Below are positions 1 to 7,960 of a stretch of 64,000 nt of DNA, one piece after another. A program made the position numbers and the translations under genes. Under the pieces are notes generated by a model that had not been told where the DNA came from, searched no databases, and saw only the letters and a program-made list of their open reading frames with translations. Every line of letters starts with the position of its first letter. The stretch's first letter is position 1. This DNA is from DATFTE01 sp963840665 (lineage in GTDB: Bacteria; Acidobacteriota; Terriglobia; Terriglobales; Acidobacteriaceae), in assembly GCA_963840665.1 (NCBI GenBank), contig CAWIZO010000006.1, forward strand, positions 744,001 through 808,000, written 5' to 3'.

Positions 1-15
1 GCTTTCGACAGCGGG

Positions 16-31
16 TTCGACAAGTGTCGAG
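16..31. promoter_or_regulatory. Palindromic operator / enhancer-like site, copy 1
   Basis: TTCGACAAGTGTCGAG is a 7-2-7 inverted repeat with one mismatch. It matches the perfect copy at 2550-2565 and the near-perfect copy at 2200-2215. Extra half-sites sit beside it (TTCGACA at 4-10; AAGTGTCG on the minus strand near 38-52). It lies 120 bp before the sigma-54 activator gene, so that activator is the obvious candidate to bind it. I see no -24/-12 promoter between this site and the gene, so it may serve a gene left of the window. Confidence 0.5.
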
Positions 32-152
32 CATTGACGACACTTTTCAGAACCCTTCTGGTGGCCCGTCACATCAGATACTCCAGCGTAGGATCCTTCT
101 ACCGAGGCGTCCGCGCGGTTGCACACCACAATAGTCTGAGGTTGGGTATTTC

Positions 153-2198
153 ATGGCAACGGTGGCACGCATCATCCCCACAAATCAGACGGCTCGCTAT
201 GAGGCTCTGCTGCGAGCTGGAAGATCGATTGCAACCTGCAACGACTGTGAGAACGCCGGCAACGAACTCTCGCGGCAGTTACGGGAGGTGGTGTCGTTCG
301 ACTATCTGCAGGTGGTATCGTTCGACTCCGAAACAAATTCTGTCGACTGGCAGTTACTCGAAGTAAATGGGGAGCGCCTCGACGGAAGGGCTCTCGATGA
401 CGATGGCCCGGTGTGGTGGGCACATCGCAGCCAGGAACTCTTTATTGCTAACGATTGGAATCGAGAGACGCGTTTCGCGGCCCACAGACAATTTCTAGGC
501 GAGCGGGGGATTTCATCTTCTTGCACATTGCCGATGGCAAGAGGCGAACGCCGCTTGGGCGTTATCAGCCTGGGTAGCAAGCGAGCGCATTCTTATCCAG
601 AAGAGGAAGTTGATTTTCTCCGCCTCCTGGCCGATCAGATGGCGCTGGCGATCGATGCGGCCGTCAATCTTTACTCATCGACGCGGGCGCAGGACCGGTT
701 GAAGCTAATTCTCGAGCTTACGAATCAGGTCGTCTCCAATCTGGAATTCGATGATCTTTTGCACGCGATCTCGAGCATTGTCCGTCGTGTCATGCATTGT
801 GACGCTGCCGCCATCATGCTGCCCGATGCAGAAGGCAAGAATCTGCGCGTGCATACCCTCGATTTCCCAGACAGCAAAGGCTTCTTCCTCGAAGGCATCG
901 AGGTTCCCGTGGAAGGAACCATGCCCGGCGAGACGTTCAAGACGGGAAAACCGTTCGTACTGAACCGTCTGGATCCTGCGGAAGTTCCTGCGGAGATGTA
1001 TGCGAAAGCGTCTGGCGAGGGGATGAACTCATTCTGCGATATTGGATTGGTGAGCCGCGACCGGCTGCTCGGCGTACTGGCGCTTGCGAGACGGCGAGAA
1101 AACACATTCGATGAAGACGAAGTCGCTTTCCTGACCCAGGTCGCTCATCAGGTGGCCATCGCGATGGAGAATGCGCTGGCTTACGGTGAGATTGCCGAAC
1201 TGAAAGACAAGCTGGCGCAGGAGAAGCTGTATCTGGAAGAGGAAATCCGCGGCGAAATGGATTTCGAGGGAATCGTCGGGCAGAGTTCGGCGCTGCGCAA
1301 TGTTTTGCGACTGGTGGAGACGGTTGCCCCCAGCGACTCCACGGTACTGTTGCTCGGCGAAACCGGCACCGGTAAGGAATTGATTGCGCGTGCGATCCAC
1401 GATCGCAGCCGGCGCAAGGATCGCACCTTTGTGAAATTGAACTGCGCCGCCATCCCCACGGGATTGCTGGAAAGCGAACTGTTCGGACATGAGCGCGGCG
1501 CGTTCACGGGCGCGATTTCTCAAAAGTTGGGGCGTCTTGAGCTGGCCGACGAGGGAACTTTATTTCTTGACGAGGTTGGCGACATCCCTCTTGAGATTCA
1601 ACCGAAGCTGCTGAGGGCTTTGCAGGAGCGAGAGTTCGAGCGGCTGGGTAGCACGCGGACGAAGAAGGTGAATGTCAGGCTGGTGGCCGCGACGAATCGC
1701 GACCTCGAAAAAATGATTGAAGACCGAGAGTTCCGCAGCGATCTTTATTACAGGCTCAACGTGTTTCCCATTCGCATTCCCCCGTTGCGCGAGCGGCCCG
1801 AGGACATCCCACTGCTGGTGCGGTACTTCGCCCAGAAGTATGGGCGGCGGATGGAGAAGAAGATTGAGTCGATTCCTGCGGCAGCGCTGAAAACGTTATC
1901 GAGCTGGCACTGGCCAGGGAATATTCGCGAGTTGGAGAACTTTGTTGAGCGCGCCGTGATACTTACGCACGGTAGCGCGCTGGAAGTCCCAGTCTCTGAG
2001 TTAAAGCGAACTAGCGCCACGGCTCCTCCGCCTAATTCGCGGGAGTCGAGCGAGCGTGAGGAGATTGTTCGTGTCCTGAAAGAGACCAATGGTCGCGTAG
2101 CCGGACCGAACGGCGCGGCGACAAAGATGGGCCTCAAGCGCACTACGCTAATCTCACGCATGAAGAAGCTCGGCATCGATGCTCGAAAAGTGTCTTAA
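153..2198 (+). CDS. Sigma-54-dependent transcriptional activator, GAF-GAF-AAA+-Fis HTH (FhlA/NorR-like)
   Basis: This 681-residue protein activates sigma-54 RNA polymerase. Two GAF sensor domains (about residues 20-170 and 190-345) and a charged coiled-coil linker precede an AAA+ domain. The AAA+ domain has Walker A GETGTGKE (about 402-409), the sigma-54 contact loop GAFTGA (about 449) and Walker B LFLDEVGD. A Fis-type helix-turn-helix ends the protein (about 640-678). The domain order is that of FhlA and NorR; the GAF ligand cannot be told from sequence. The start ATG has only a weak GAGG upstream. The likely target is the downstream STAS/sigma-like/RND operon, which has a -24/-12 promoter and palindromes resembling enhancer sites. 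The nearby hydrogenase genes make a formate- or H2-linked role tempting, but no such palindrome was seen there. Confidence 0.9.
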   Translation: MATVARIIPTNQTARYEALLRAGRSIATCNDCENAGNELSRQLREVVSFDYLQVVSFDSETNSVDWQLLEVNGERLDGRALDDDGPVWWAHRSQELFIANDWNRETRFAAHRQFLGERGISSSCTLPMARGERRLGVISLGSKRAHSYPEEEVDFLRLLADQMALAIDAAVNLYSSTRAQDRLKLILELTNQVVSNLEFDDLLHAISSIVRRVMHCDAAAIMLPDAEGKNLRVHTLDFPDSKGFFLEGIEVPVEGTMPGETFKTGKPFVLNRLDPAEVPAEMYAKASGEGMNSFCDIGLVSRDRLLGVLALARRRENTFDEDEVAFLTQVAHQVAIAMENALAYGEIAELKDKLAQEKLYLEEEIRGEMDFEGIVGQSSALRNVLRLVETVAPSDSTVLLLGETGTGKELIARAIHDRSRRKDRTFVKLNCAAIPTGLLESELFGHERGAFTGAISQKLGRLELADEGTLFLDEVGDIPLEIQPKLLRALQEREFERLGSTRTKKVNVRLVAATNRDLEKMIEDREFRSDLYYRLNVFPIRIPPLRERPEDIPLLVRYFAQKYGRRMEKKIESIPAAALKTLSSWHWPGNIRELENFVERAVILTHGSALEVPVSELKRTSATAPPPNSRESSEREEIVRVLKETNGRVAGPNGAATKMGLKRTTLISRMKKLGIDARKVS

Positions 2199-2199
2199 G

Positions 2200-2215
2200 T
2201 TCGACAGCTGACGAA
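2200..2215. promoter_or_regulatory. Palindromic operator / enhancer-like site, copy 2
   Basis: TTCGACAGCTGACGAA begins two bases after the activator stop codon. Its 7-bp arms match at six of seven positions and the left arm equals that of copies 1 and 3. A weaker relative (CTCGAAAAGTGTCTTA, 2182-2197) lies in the last codons of the activator gene. Confidence 0.5.
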
Positions 2216-2549
2216 GTATGACGGCTGGATCGTCAGATCTTCAACCTGCCTTTCAATTAATTCCCAGGAGAATCGGGCATCTGAGTTAGATCGTGTTTTG
2301 GCCCGCTTCGTGCACTTGTTCAGTCGTGGTTGAGATTGCACTCACGGGAATTTGCGGGGCGGCGACAGTTTTTCTGCTGACGTTCCTGAAAGCGCTCTTG
2401 CAGGATTCGCGGCGTCACTCTGCCCCGCGCGCCCGGCGCAGGGGAAAGTTAATCGAGTTACCAAGCCCACAGAATCATCGGCAAGCGAATCGTCGGTCCG
2501 CATAACGCCTCGCTTTTTCTCAAAATATGTCGATCCAACCAAGAATTGC

Positions 2550-2565
2550 TTCGACAAGTGTCGAA
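2550..2565. promoter_or_regulatory. Palindromic operator / enhancer-like site, copy 3 (perfect)
   Basis: TTCGACAAGTGTCGAA is a perfect 7-2-7 inverted repeat. Its centre is about 90 bp upstream of the -24 element at 2649, the usual distance for a site used by a sigma-54 activator through DNA looping. A further half-site, TTCGACA, follows at 2571-2577. Confidence 0.6.
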
Positions 2566-2648
2566 GCCGCTTCGACATTTTCCGACAAAATCGGCCTCGT
2601 CAAAGTTGGTATTCCTCTAGATGCAAGGACTTAAGAACAATTCAACTT

Positions 2649-2663
2649 TGGAAGTTGCCTTGC
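2649..2663 (+). promoter_or_regulatory. Candidate sigma-54 (-24/-12) promoter
   Basis: TGG at 2649-2651 and TTGC at 2660-2663 have exactly the ten-base gap between GG and GC that sigma-54 requires; the CACG part of the -24 box is not conserved. The predicted transcript would start near 2675, 16 bases before the ATG of the STAS-like gene. Upstream palindromes and an adjacent sigma-54 activator gene support the call. Confidence 0.5.
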
Positions 2664-2690
2664 CTTATCACACGTGAGCAGAGGACATAC

Positions 2691-3011
2691 ATGTTACGCA
2701 TTTCAACGATTGACACCCGGGCACAGCGAAGGCTGGTTTTGGAAGGGAAGTTGGTGGAACCCTGGCTGGGTGAGTTGCGGGAGGCCTTTCGTAGCGCCAG
2801 CGAGACACTCGAAGGCCGCAAGTTGGTGGTTGATCTCACGGACGTCACTGTCATTAGTTGTGAAGCAGAAAGCACTCTTTCGGAGTTGATGCAACACGGA
2901 GCCAAATTTTCCTGTGACGGGATTCTGATCAAGCACATGCTGAAGAAATTGGCGCGCAGATGCCACGGTTCAAATGGGCGCCTGGGCCAACCGGCAAGTT
3001 CCAACGATTGA
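2691..3011 (+). CDS. Small STAS-like protein
   Basis: This 106-residue protein has the alternating strand/helix pattern of an anti-sigma-factor-antagonist (STAS-like) fold: ISTID...RRLVLEGKL, then GRKLVVDLTDVTVIS, then ELMQHGAKF. The usual phosphorylatable Ser/Thr is not evident; the equivalent stretch reads TVISCEAES. The start is the ATG at 2691, preceded by AGAGGA. From memory, proteins of this type recur in Acidobacteria in front of RND efflux genes together with a sigma-like protein, as here. It probably shares a transcript with the next gene, 20 bp downstream. A role as a protein-protein switch controlling the sigma-like neighbour is inference. Confidence 0.65.
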   Translation: MLRISTIDTRAQRRLVLEGKLVEPWLGELREAFRSASETLEGRKLVVDLTDVTVISCEAESTLSELMQHGAKFSCDGILIKHMLKKLARRCHGSNGRLGQPASSND

Positions 3012-3031
3012 TTAGGAAGATGGAGGTAAAT

Positions 3032-3568
3032 GTGTCCCAAGCCAGCCAGGTTGTTTTGACCGGATCTACCACCTACACAACCAGTGCCGATTTTTGCCGG
3101 ATTTTTGCCGAGGACATGGAGAGTCTTTACCTGCTCGGCTTTTTGCTCACCGCGGATGCGGAGAAAGCGGAGCAGTGCTTTGTTTCCGGCATCGGAGACT
3201 GCGTCGAAGGAAATGCTGTGTTCAAGGAATGGGCGCGGTCGTGGGCTCGCCGCGCGATCGTGCAACAGGCAGTTCAGCTGGCAGGCCCAGCCAATTCAAG
3301 CGAAATTGCGTCGAATAGAAGAGCGGATGCGGAGATCGAACCGCACATGAAAGCGATTCTCGAACTCGACACTTTGGAACGGTTTGTGTTCGTGATGTCG
3401 GTGCTTGAGGGCTATTCGTTTCAGGACTGCTCGATTCTGCTGGGTTGTTCGCGGCAAGCTGTAGTGAACGCGCGAGCGCGAGCGATCGACTCGTTGGCAG
3501 CCGCCGGCGAGTTCAACGTGATGCAGATGGGCGCAACGCTGAACAGCGACGTGCCGGTCTCAAACTAA
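3032..3568 (+). CDS. Sigma-factor-like protein (region 4-type C-terminus)
   Basis: This 178-residue protein has an acidic N-terminal half (SLYLLGFLLTADAEKAEQC) resembling the region 2 start of ECF sigma factors, and a C-terminal helix-turn-helix like region 4 (FVFVMSVLEGYSFQDCSILL, then CSRQAVVNARARA). Canonical -10 recognition residues of region 2 are not obvious, so it may be a degenerate or special-purpose sigma. GTG at 3032 is chosen because GGAGGT (3022-3027) lies five bases upstream; ATG at 3020 is the alternative. It follows the STAS-like gene and precedes the RND genes, so a regulatory role in pump expression is inferred. Confidence is good that it is a real gene and moderate for function. 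Confidence 0.65.
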   Translation: MSQASQVVLTGSTTYTTSADFCRIFAEDMESLYLLGFLLTADAEKAEQCFVSGIGDCVEGNAVFKEWARSWARRAIVQQAVQLAGPANSSEIASNRRADAEIEPHMKAILELDTLERFVFVMSVLEGYSFQDCSILLGCSRQAVVNARARAIDSLAAAGEFNVMQMGATLNSDVPVSN

Positions 3569-3592
3569 ACAAAAATTCAAGGCGTAAGGCGA

Positions 3593-4789
3593 ATGGGGAT
3601 GGCGATGAAGGCTTCGGAGAGAACTGTTTTCAAAATTGGATACCGCGTTTTTGGAGTATTTCCGCTGTTATTGCTGACGTGGGCGACATTAGGATGCGGC
3701 CGCAATCAGGTACAGGCTGCGCCGTCTTTGCCGCCTCCGTTGGTGACGGTAGCGCCTGCAACTGCGCAGGATGTCCCCCGGTACCTGGACGAGATCGGGA
3801 AGAATGGAGCGTTTGAGTCGGTGACAGTGACGCCCCAGGTGGGCGGACGAATCACGGAGCGCCACTTCCAGGACGGCGAGAATCTGAGCAAGGGTCAGCT
3901 GTTGTTTGTCATCGATCCTCGTCCTTATAAAGCGCAACTGGATTCCGCGCAGGCGAGTCTCGCCCAGGCGAAGGCGGCACTTGAACTTGCGAAGATTCAG
4001 TTCTCACGCGACGAGGAAGTCATCGCCAGCCGGGCGATCTCAAAGCAGGATTACGACACGAAAAAGAATGCTGTGGACGTAAATCAAGCGCAGGTGGACG
4101 CCGCCGCTGCTGCTCTCGAGACTGCCAGACTGAACCTGGAATATTGCTACATTCACTCGCCGATCAATGGCCGAGCGGGAGCGCGTTTGGTAGACGTTGG
4201 GAACGTCGTTCAGCCCAACAGCACGTCTTTACTGCTGATTCAGCGGTTGGATCCGATTTATGCGGAATTTACCGTCACCGAGCGAGACCTTCCGGCAGTA
4301 CAAAAAGAGATGGCTCAGGGCACGTTGAAAGCGCTGGTCCGTCTGCCTTCCGATCCAGAGAACAAAGTGAGAACCGGCAAAGTGGAATTTCTGGACAACG
4401 CCGTCCAGAACGGCACCGGTACGGTGAATCTTCGCGCCACTCTGTCGAACCCTGACCGGCACTTCTGGCCGGGGCAATTCGTGGATGTGAAGCTGGTGCT
4501 TGCGACGGAGAAGGGCGCGGTGCTCATTCCCAACCAAGCTACGCAGATCAGCCAGAAAGGTCCCTTCGTATACGTAGTCAAGGAAGATGACACTGCAGAC
4601 CTGAGGCCAATCACACTCGGCCAGCGTCAGGGCGACGACGTAGTTGTTATCGGTGGATTGCAGCCGAACGAGCGAGTAGTGGTGACCGGCCAGTTGACGG
4701 TCAGGCCCGGAGGGAAGGTGCGGGTTGACACTGCGGGCGCGAATCCGCAAGGTCCGGCCGGAGCCGGCAAACAGGGAGGTCAGTCATGA
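3593..4789 (+). CDS. RND efflux periplasmic adaptor (membrane fusion protein, MdtA/AcrA family)
   Basis: This 398-residue lipoprotein links the inner-membrane pump to the outer-membrane channel. The signal peptide ends in a lipobox (TLGC, Cys near residue 36). It is followed by the barrel-sandwich/lipoyl half-motif (VGGRITERHFQDGENLSKGQLLF), a helical hairpin rich in A, Q and K (about 105-185), the second lipoyl half (SPINGRAGARLVDVGNVV) and beta-barrel and membrane-proximal domains. The C-terminus is Gly/Pro/Ala-rich. Its stop overlaps the pump start as ATGA, so translation is coupled. Confidence 0.92.
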   Translation: MGMAMKASERTVFKIGYRVFGVFPLLLLTWATLGCGRNQVQAAPSLPPPLVTVAPATAQDVPRYLDEIGKNGAFESVTVTPQVGGRITERHFQDGENLSKGQLLFVIDPRPYKAQLDSAQASLAQAKAALELAKIQFSRDEEVIASRAISKQDYDTKKNAVDVNQAQVDAAAAALETARLNLEYCYIHSPINGRAGARLVDVGNVVQPNSTSLLLIQRLDPIYAEFTVTERDLPAVQKEMAQGTLKALVRLPSDPENKVRTGKVEFLDNAVQNGTGTVNLRATLSNPDRHFWPGQFVDVKLVLATEKGAVLIPNQATQISQKGPFVYVVKEDDTADLRPITLGQRQGDDVVVIGGLQPNERVVVTGQLTVRPGGKVRVDTAGANPQGPAGAGKQGGQS

Positions 4790-7700
4790 ACCTTTCCGAG
4801 AATTTCATTCGCCGCCCCGTAATGACCGTGGCACTCACGGTCTCGGTCATCTTGTTCGGAGTGCTCGCGTATTACCGTCTGCCGGTAAGCGATTTGCCGG
4901 CCGTCGACTACCCGGTGATTCAGGTCCAAGTGAATTATCCGGGCGCCACGCCAGAGACGATGGCGAACAACGTCGCCACGCCGCTGGAGCGCCAGTTCAT
5001 GCAGATTCCTGGTCTGGAGTTGGTGACCTCCAATAACGGTCAGGGACACACAAGCTTTGTTCTGCAGTTTGGCTTGGATAAGAGTCTGGATGCGGCTGCG
5101 ACCGACGTGCAGGCCGCGATCACGCGCGCTACGGGCCAGTTGCCGGTGGATCTGCCCAGTCCTCCGACGTTCACGAAGACGAACCCGAACGATCAGCCGA
5201 TTCAATACATCGCACTGGTGAGCGATACTGCGACCGAAGGACAGCTCTACGACTTTGCCAACACGCAGGTCGGAGAGCGTATCAGCATTCTTCCCGGAGT
5301 CAGCCAGGTCGGGGTGTACGGAACGCAATCCGCTATACGAATAAAAGCAGATCCTTCAGCAATGGCGGTTCGCAACATCTCGCTCGAAGATTTGACGACG
5401 GCGGTCAAGAATGGCACCAGCTATACAGGAGCCGGGCAATTCGATGGACCGCACCATACTTTCTTGCTGCAGCCGCAGGGACAATTAAGTACTGCGGAGC
5501 AATACGATCAGTTAATCGTCGGTCAGACAAACGGCGCTCCAATCTATTTGAGAGACGTTGCGAGCGCAAAAGAGAGCGTGCAAGACGAGCGCATCGATAT
5601 GCGTTTCTGGGTGCGCGGGCATCCGGCGCCAGCGGCCACCGTGGTCGTCGCCGTCTTCCGCCGCGCAGGCTCGAATGCCGTCGAGGTTGCCGACTCGGTG
5701 CGCAATCTCTTGCCCAATATCGAATCGCAGCTGCCGACTTCGGTAAAGTTGATTCCGATTTACGACCGCTCGCGCACTATCGTCGACAGCGCGCGAGATG
5801 TGCAGACAACGCTCTACATTTCTTTCGGGCTTGTCGTGATGGTCATCTTCGTGTTCCTGGGCCGCGCGACCGACACGTTAATTCCAGCCGTTGCCCTTCC
5901 TCTTTCCCTGTTGCTGACGTTCATCGCCATGAACCTGCTCGGCTACAGCTTGGACAACTTGTCGCTGATGGCGCTGACGCTGGCCATAGGCTTCCTGGTA
6001 GATGACGCCATTGTGTTTCTTGAAAACACGGTGCGCCTCATGGAACAGGGGCAGGATGCGTTTGAAGCCTCGTTGAATTCGGCGAAGGAAATCAGCTTCA
6101 CAATTCTCGCCATGACGCTGTCGCTGGCGGCTGTGTTCATTCCGCTGGTGTTCATGGGCGGATTGATGGGGCGCATTTTCCGCGAGTTCTCGGTCACCAT
6201 CGTGATCTCGATCATTGCCAGCGGTCTGGTTTCGTTGACCCTGACACCGTTGATGACTTCCCGTCTATTGGGTAAGCGCGGCGCAGGTGCGAAGAAGACC
6301 TGGATGGAGAGGACGATTGGCAGCATCGAAAACCGGGTGCTGAAAGTTTATGGCGACTCACTGTGGTTCTTCTTGCGGCAACGTTGGATCTCGGCGGTGG
6401 TGTGGGTGATCTGTCTCGCCGGTACCGGGTATCTGTTCTACATCGTGCCCAAGTCGTTCCTGCCGGTAGGAGATAGTTCCTTTATTCGCGGCATTCTGGT
6501 GGCGCAGGAAGGTTCGTCGCCAGATCAGATGCACGCGTATCAAACCGCTGCGGAAAAAGTGATGCGCGCCAATCCCGCCGTGGAAACCACTTTCACCATG
6601 AGCGGGAACAGTCAGTTCTTGCCCGCGAACCAGGCGTTTCTGATTGCGTTCTTGAAGGATCCGAAGGAGCGTCCTCCGATTCAACAGGTGGCGGGAGAAC
6701 TCATGGGCGGAATCGCAGGAACCGTTCCAGGTGCGCTCGCCTTCTTGCAGCCGAACCCCGTGCTCGAAATCAGTACCGGCGCGACGGCGAATGTGCAGGG
6801 ACAATTTGCTTACGCGATCTCCGGGATCGATTCGAAGCAAGTGTACGAAACAGCGGACAAGATGATGGCGAAGATGTACCAGTATCCCGGATTCCTGTTC
6901 GTTAACTCTGACCTGTTCAATCACACGCCGAATTTGCAGGTCGATATTCTGCGGGATCAGGCGAAGCTGTACGGAATTTCAGAGACGCGCATTCTGACGC
7001 TGTTGCACGACGCGTATTCGCAGAACTACAGCTATCTGATCAAGAAAACGACGGATCAGTACCAGGTGATTCTCGAAGTCGCTGACGATCAGAGATCGGA
7101 TCCGGGGGACCTGAGCAAGCTCTACATCAAGAGCGACGACGGACAGCGCATGGTTCCGCTGAGCGCGGTGACCAGTTGGCACTCGGTAATCGGTCCGCAG
7201 GCGGTCAACCACATCAACCAATTCACCAGTGTCACGCTGTTCTTCAATATGAAGCCCGGCTACACCGTCGGGCAGGCGACTCAGTTCGTGGAAGATGCGG
7301 CGAAGCAGATTCTACCTTCCGACGTACAAGGGCAGTTGCAGGGCGAAGCGCTCATTTTCCGCAATACGGTTTCCGACTTGCTGGTCCTCATGCTGGTTGC
7401 GGTGTTCGTGATGTACGTGATTCTCGCAATCCTTTACGAAAGTTATCTGCACCCGATCACAGTATTGTCGTCACTACCTGTGGCCTTGGTCGGTGGCTTG
7501 CTGACGCTCTGGCTGTTCGGAGCGGAAGCCTCTCTCTACGCCTACATCGGAATGTTCATGCTGATGGGCATCGTGAAGAAGAACGGAATCATGATCGTCG
7601 ACTTCGCGGAAGAGCGGGTGCGGCAGGGAGTGAAGGACGACCAGGCGATTCACGACGCCAGCATGGAACGGTTCCGTCCCATCATGATGACCACTATGGC

Positions 7701-7956
7701 GGCCTTGTTGGGCGCCCTACCGATTGCGCTTGGTTACGGCGCCGACGGCTCATCCCGGCGGCCGCTGGGCCTGGTGGTGATCGGCGGATTGATCGTGTCA
7801 CAGTTCGTAACTCTCTACGTCACCCCGGCAATTTATCTCTATCTTGAGGAATTCCAGGAGAAGGTGCTCGACCGCTATTCGTTCTTCCGCTCGGGACGCG
7901 AGCGAGTGCCTTCCGAAAGCCCTGCCTTTGCACTGCAGGAAGGATCGGGAGACTGA
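4786..7956 (+). CDS. RND efflux pump inner-membrane subunit (MdtB/AcrB superfamily, HAE1 type)
   Basis: This 1056-residue protein is the full length of an HAE1 drug/proton antiporter. It starts NLSENFIRRPVMT like MdtB/MdtC. It has twelve expected membrane helices in two repeats, with large periplasmic loops after helices 1 and 7. The proton-relay Asp pair is in TM4 (GFLVDDAIVFLENTVR) and the TM10 Lys lies in GIVKKNGIMIVDFA. It overlaps the adaptor by four bases and is followed four bases later by the channel gene. The substrate cannot be deduced; the divergently evolved regulator and sigma-like proteins hint at stress-induced expression. Confidence 0.95.
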   Translation: MNLSENFIRRPVMTVALTVSVILFGVLAYYRLPVSDLPAVDYPVIQVQVNYPGATPETMANNVATPLERQFMQIPGLELVTSNNGQGHTSFVLQFGLDKSLDAAATDVQAAITRATGQLPVDLPSPPTFTKTNPNDQPIQYIALVSDTATEGQLYDFANTQVGERISILPGVSQVGVYGTQSAIRIKADPSAMAVRNISLEDLTTAVKNGTSYTGAGQFDGPHHTFLLQPQGQLSTAEQYDQLIVGQTNGAPIYLRDVASAKESVQDERIDMRFWVRGHPAPAATVVVAVFRRAGSNAVEVADSVRNLLPNIESQLPTSVKLIPIYDRSRTIVDSARDVQTTLYISFGLVVMVIFVFLGRATDTLIPAVALPLSLLLTFIAMNLLGYSLDNLSLMALTLAIGFLVDDAIVFLENTVRLMEQGQDAFEASLNSAKEISFTILAMTLSLAAVFIPLVFMGGLMGRIFREFSVTIVISIIASGLVSLTLTPLMTSRLLGKRGAGAKKTWMERTIGSIENRVLKVYGDSLWFFLRQRWISAVVWVICLAGTGYLFYIVPKSFLPVGDSSFIRGILVAQEGSSPDQMHAYQTAAEKVMRANPAVETTFTMSGNSQFLPANQAFLIAFLKDPKERPPIQQVAGELMGGIAGTVPGALAFLQPNPVLEISTGATANVQGQFAYAISGIDSKQVYETADKMMAKMYQYPGFLFVNSDLFNHTPNLQVDILRDQAKLYGISETRILTLLHDAYSQNYSYLIKKTTDQYQVILEVADDQRSDPGDLSKLYIKSDDGQRMVPLSAVTSWHSVIGPQAVNHINQFTSVTLFFNMKPGYTVGQATQFVEDAAKQILPSDVQGQLQGEALIFRNTVSDLLVLMLVAVFVMYVILAILYESYLHPITVLSSLPVALVGGLLTLWLFGAEASLYAYIGMFMLMGIVKKNGIMIVDFAEERVRQGVKDDQAIHDASMERFRPIMMTTMAALLGALPIALGYGADGSSRRPLGLVVIGGLIVSQFVTLYVTPAIYLYLEEFQEKVLDRYSFFRSGRERVPSESPAFALQEGSGD

Positions 7957-7960
7957 AATC

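Larger units (their letters stand above)
2199..2690. other. 492-bp intergenic regulatory region
   Basis: I see no convincing gene here. The reading frame of the next gene is open through much of it, but without a ribosome site or protein-like composition. It holds one near-perfect palindrome just after the activator stop (2200-2215), a perfect palindrome (2550-2565), a further TTCGACA half-site (2571-2577) and a candidate sigma-54 promoter (2649-2663). Confidence 0.6.

Noticed and set aside
31..152. Sigma-54 promoter for autoregulation of the activator gene
   Set aside because: No GG-N10-GC element with a reasonable match was found between the palindrome at 16-31 and the start codon.
2352..2690. 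N-terminal extension of the STAS-like gene
   Set aside because: The frame is open upstream of ATG 2691 but crosses the palindromes and the -24/-12 promoter, is not protein-like, and ATG 2691 has a ribosome site.
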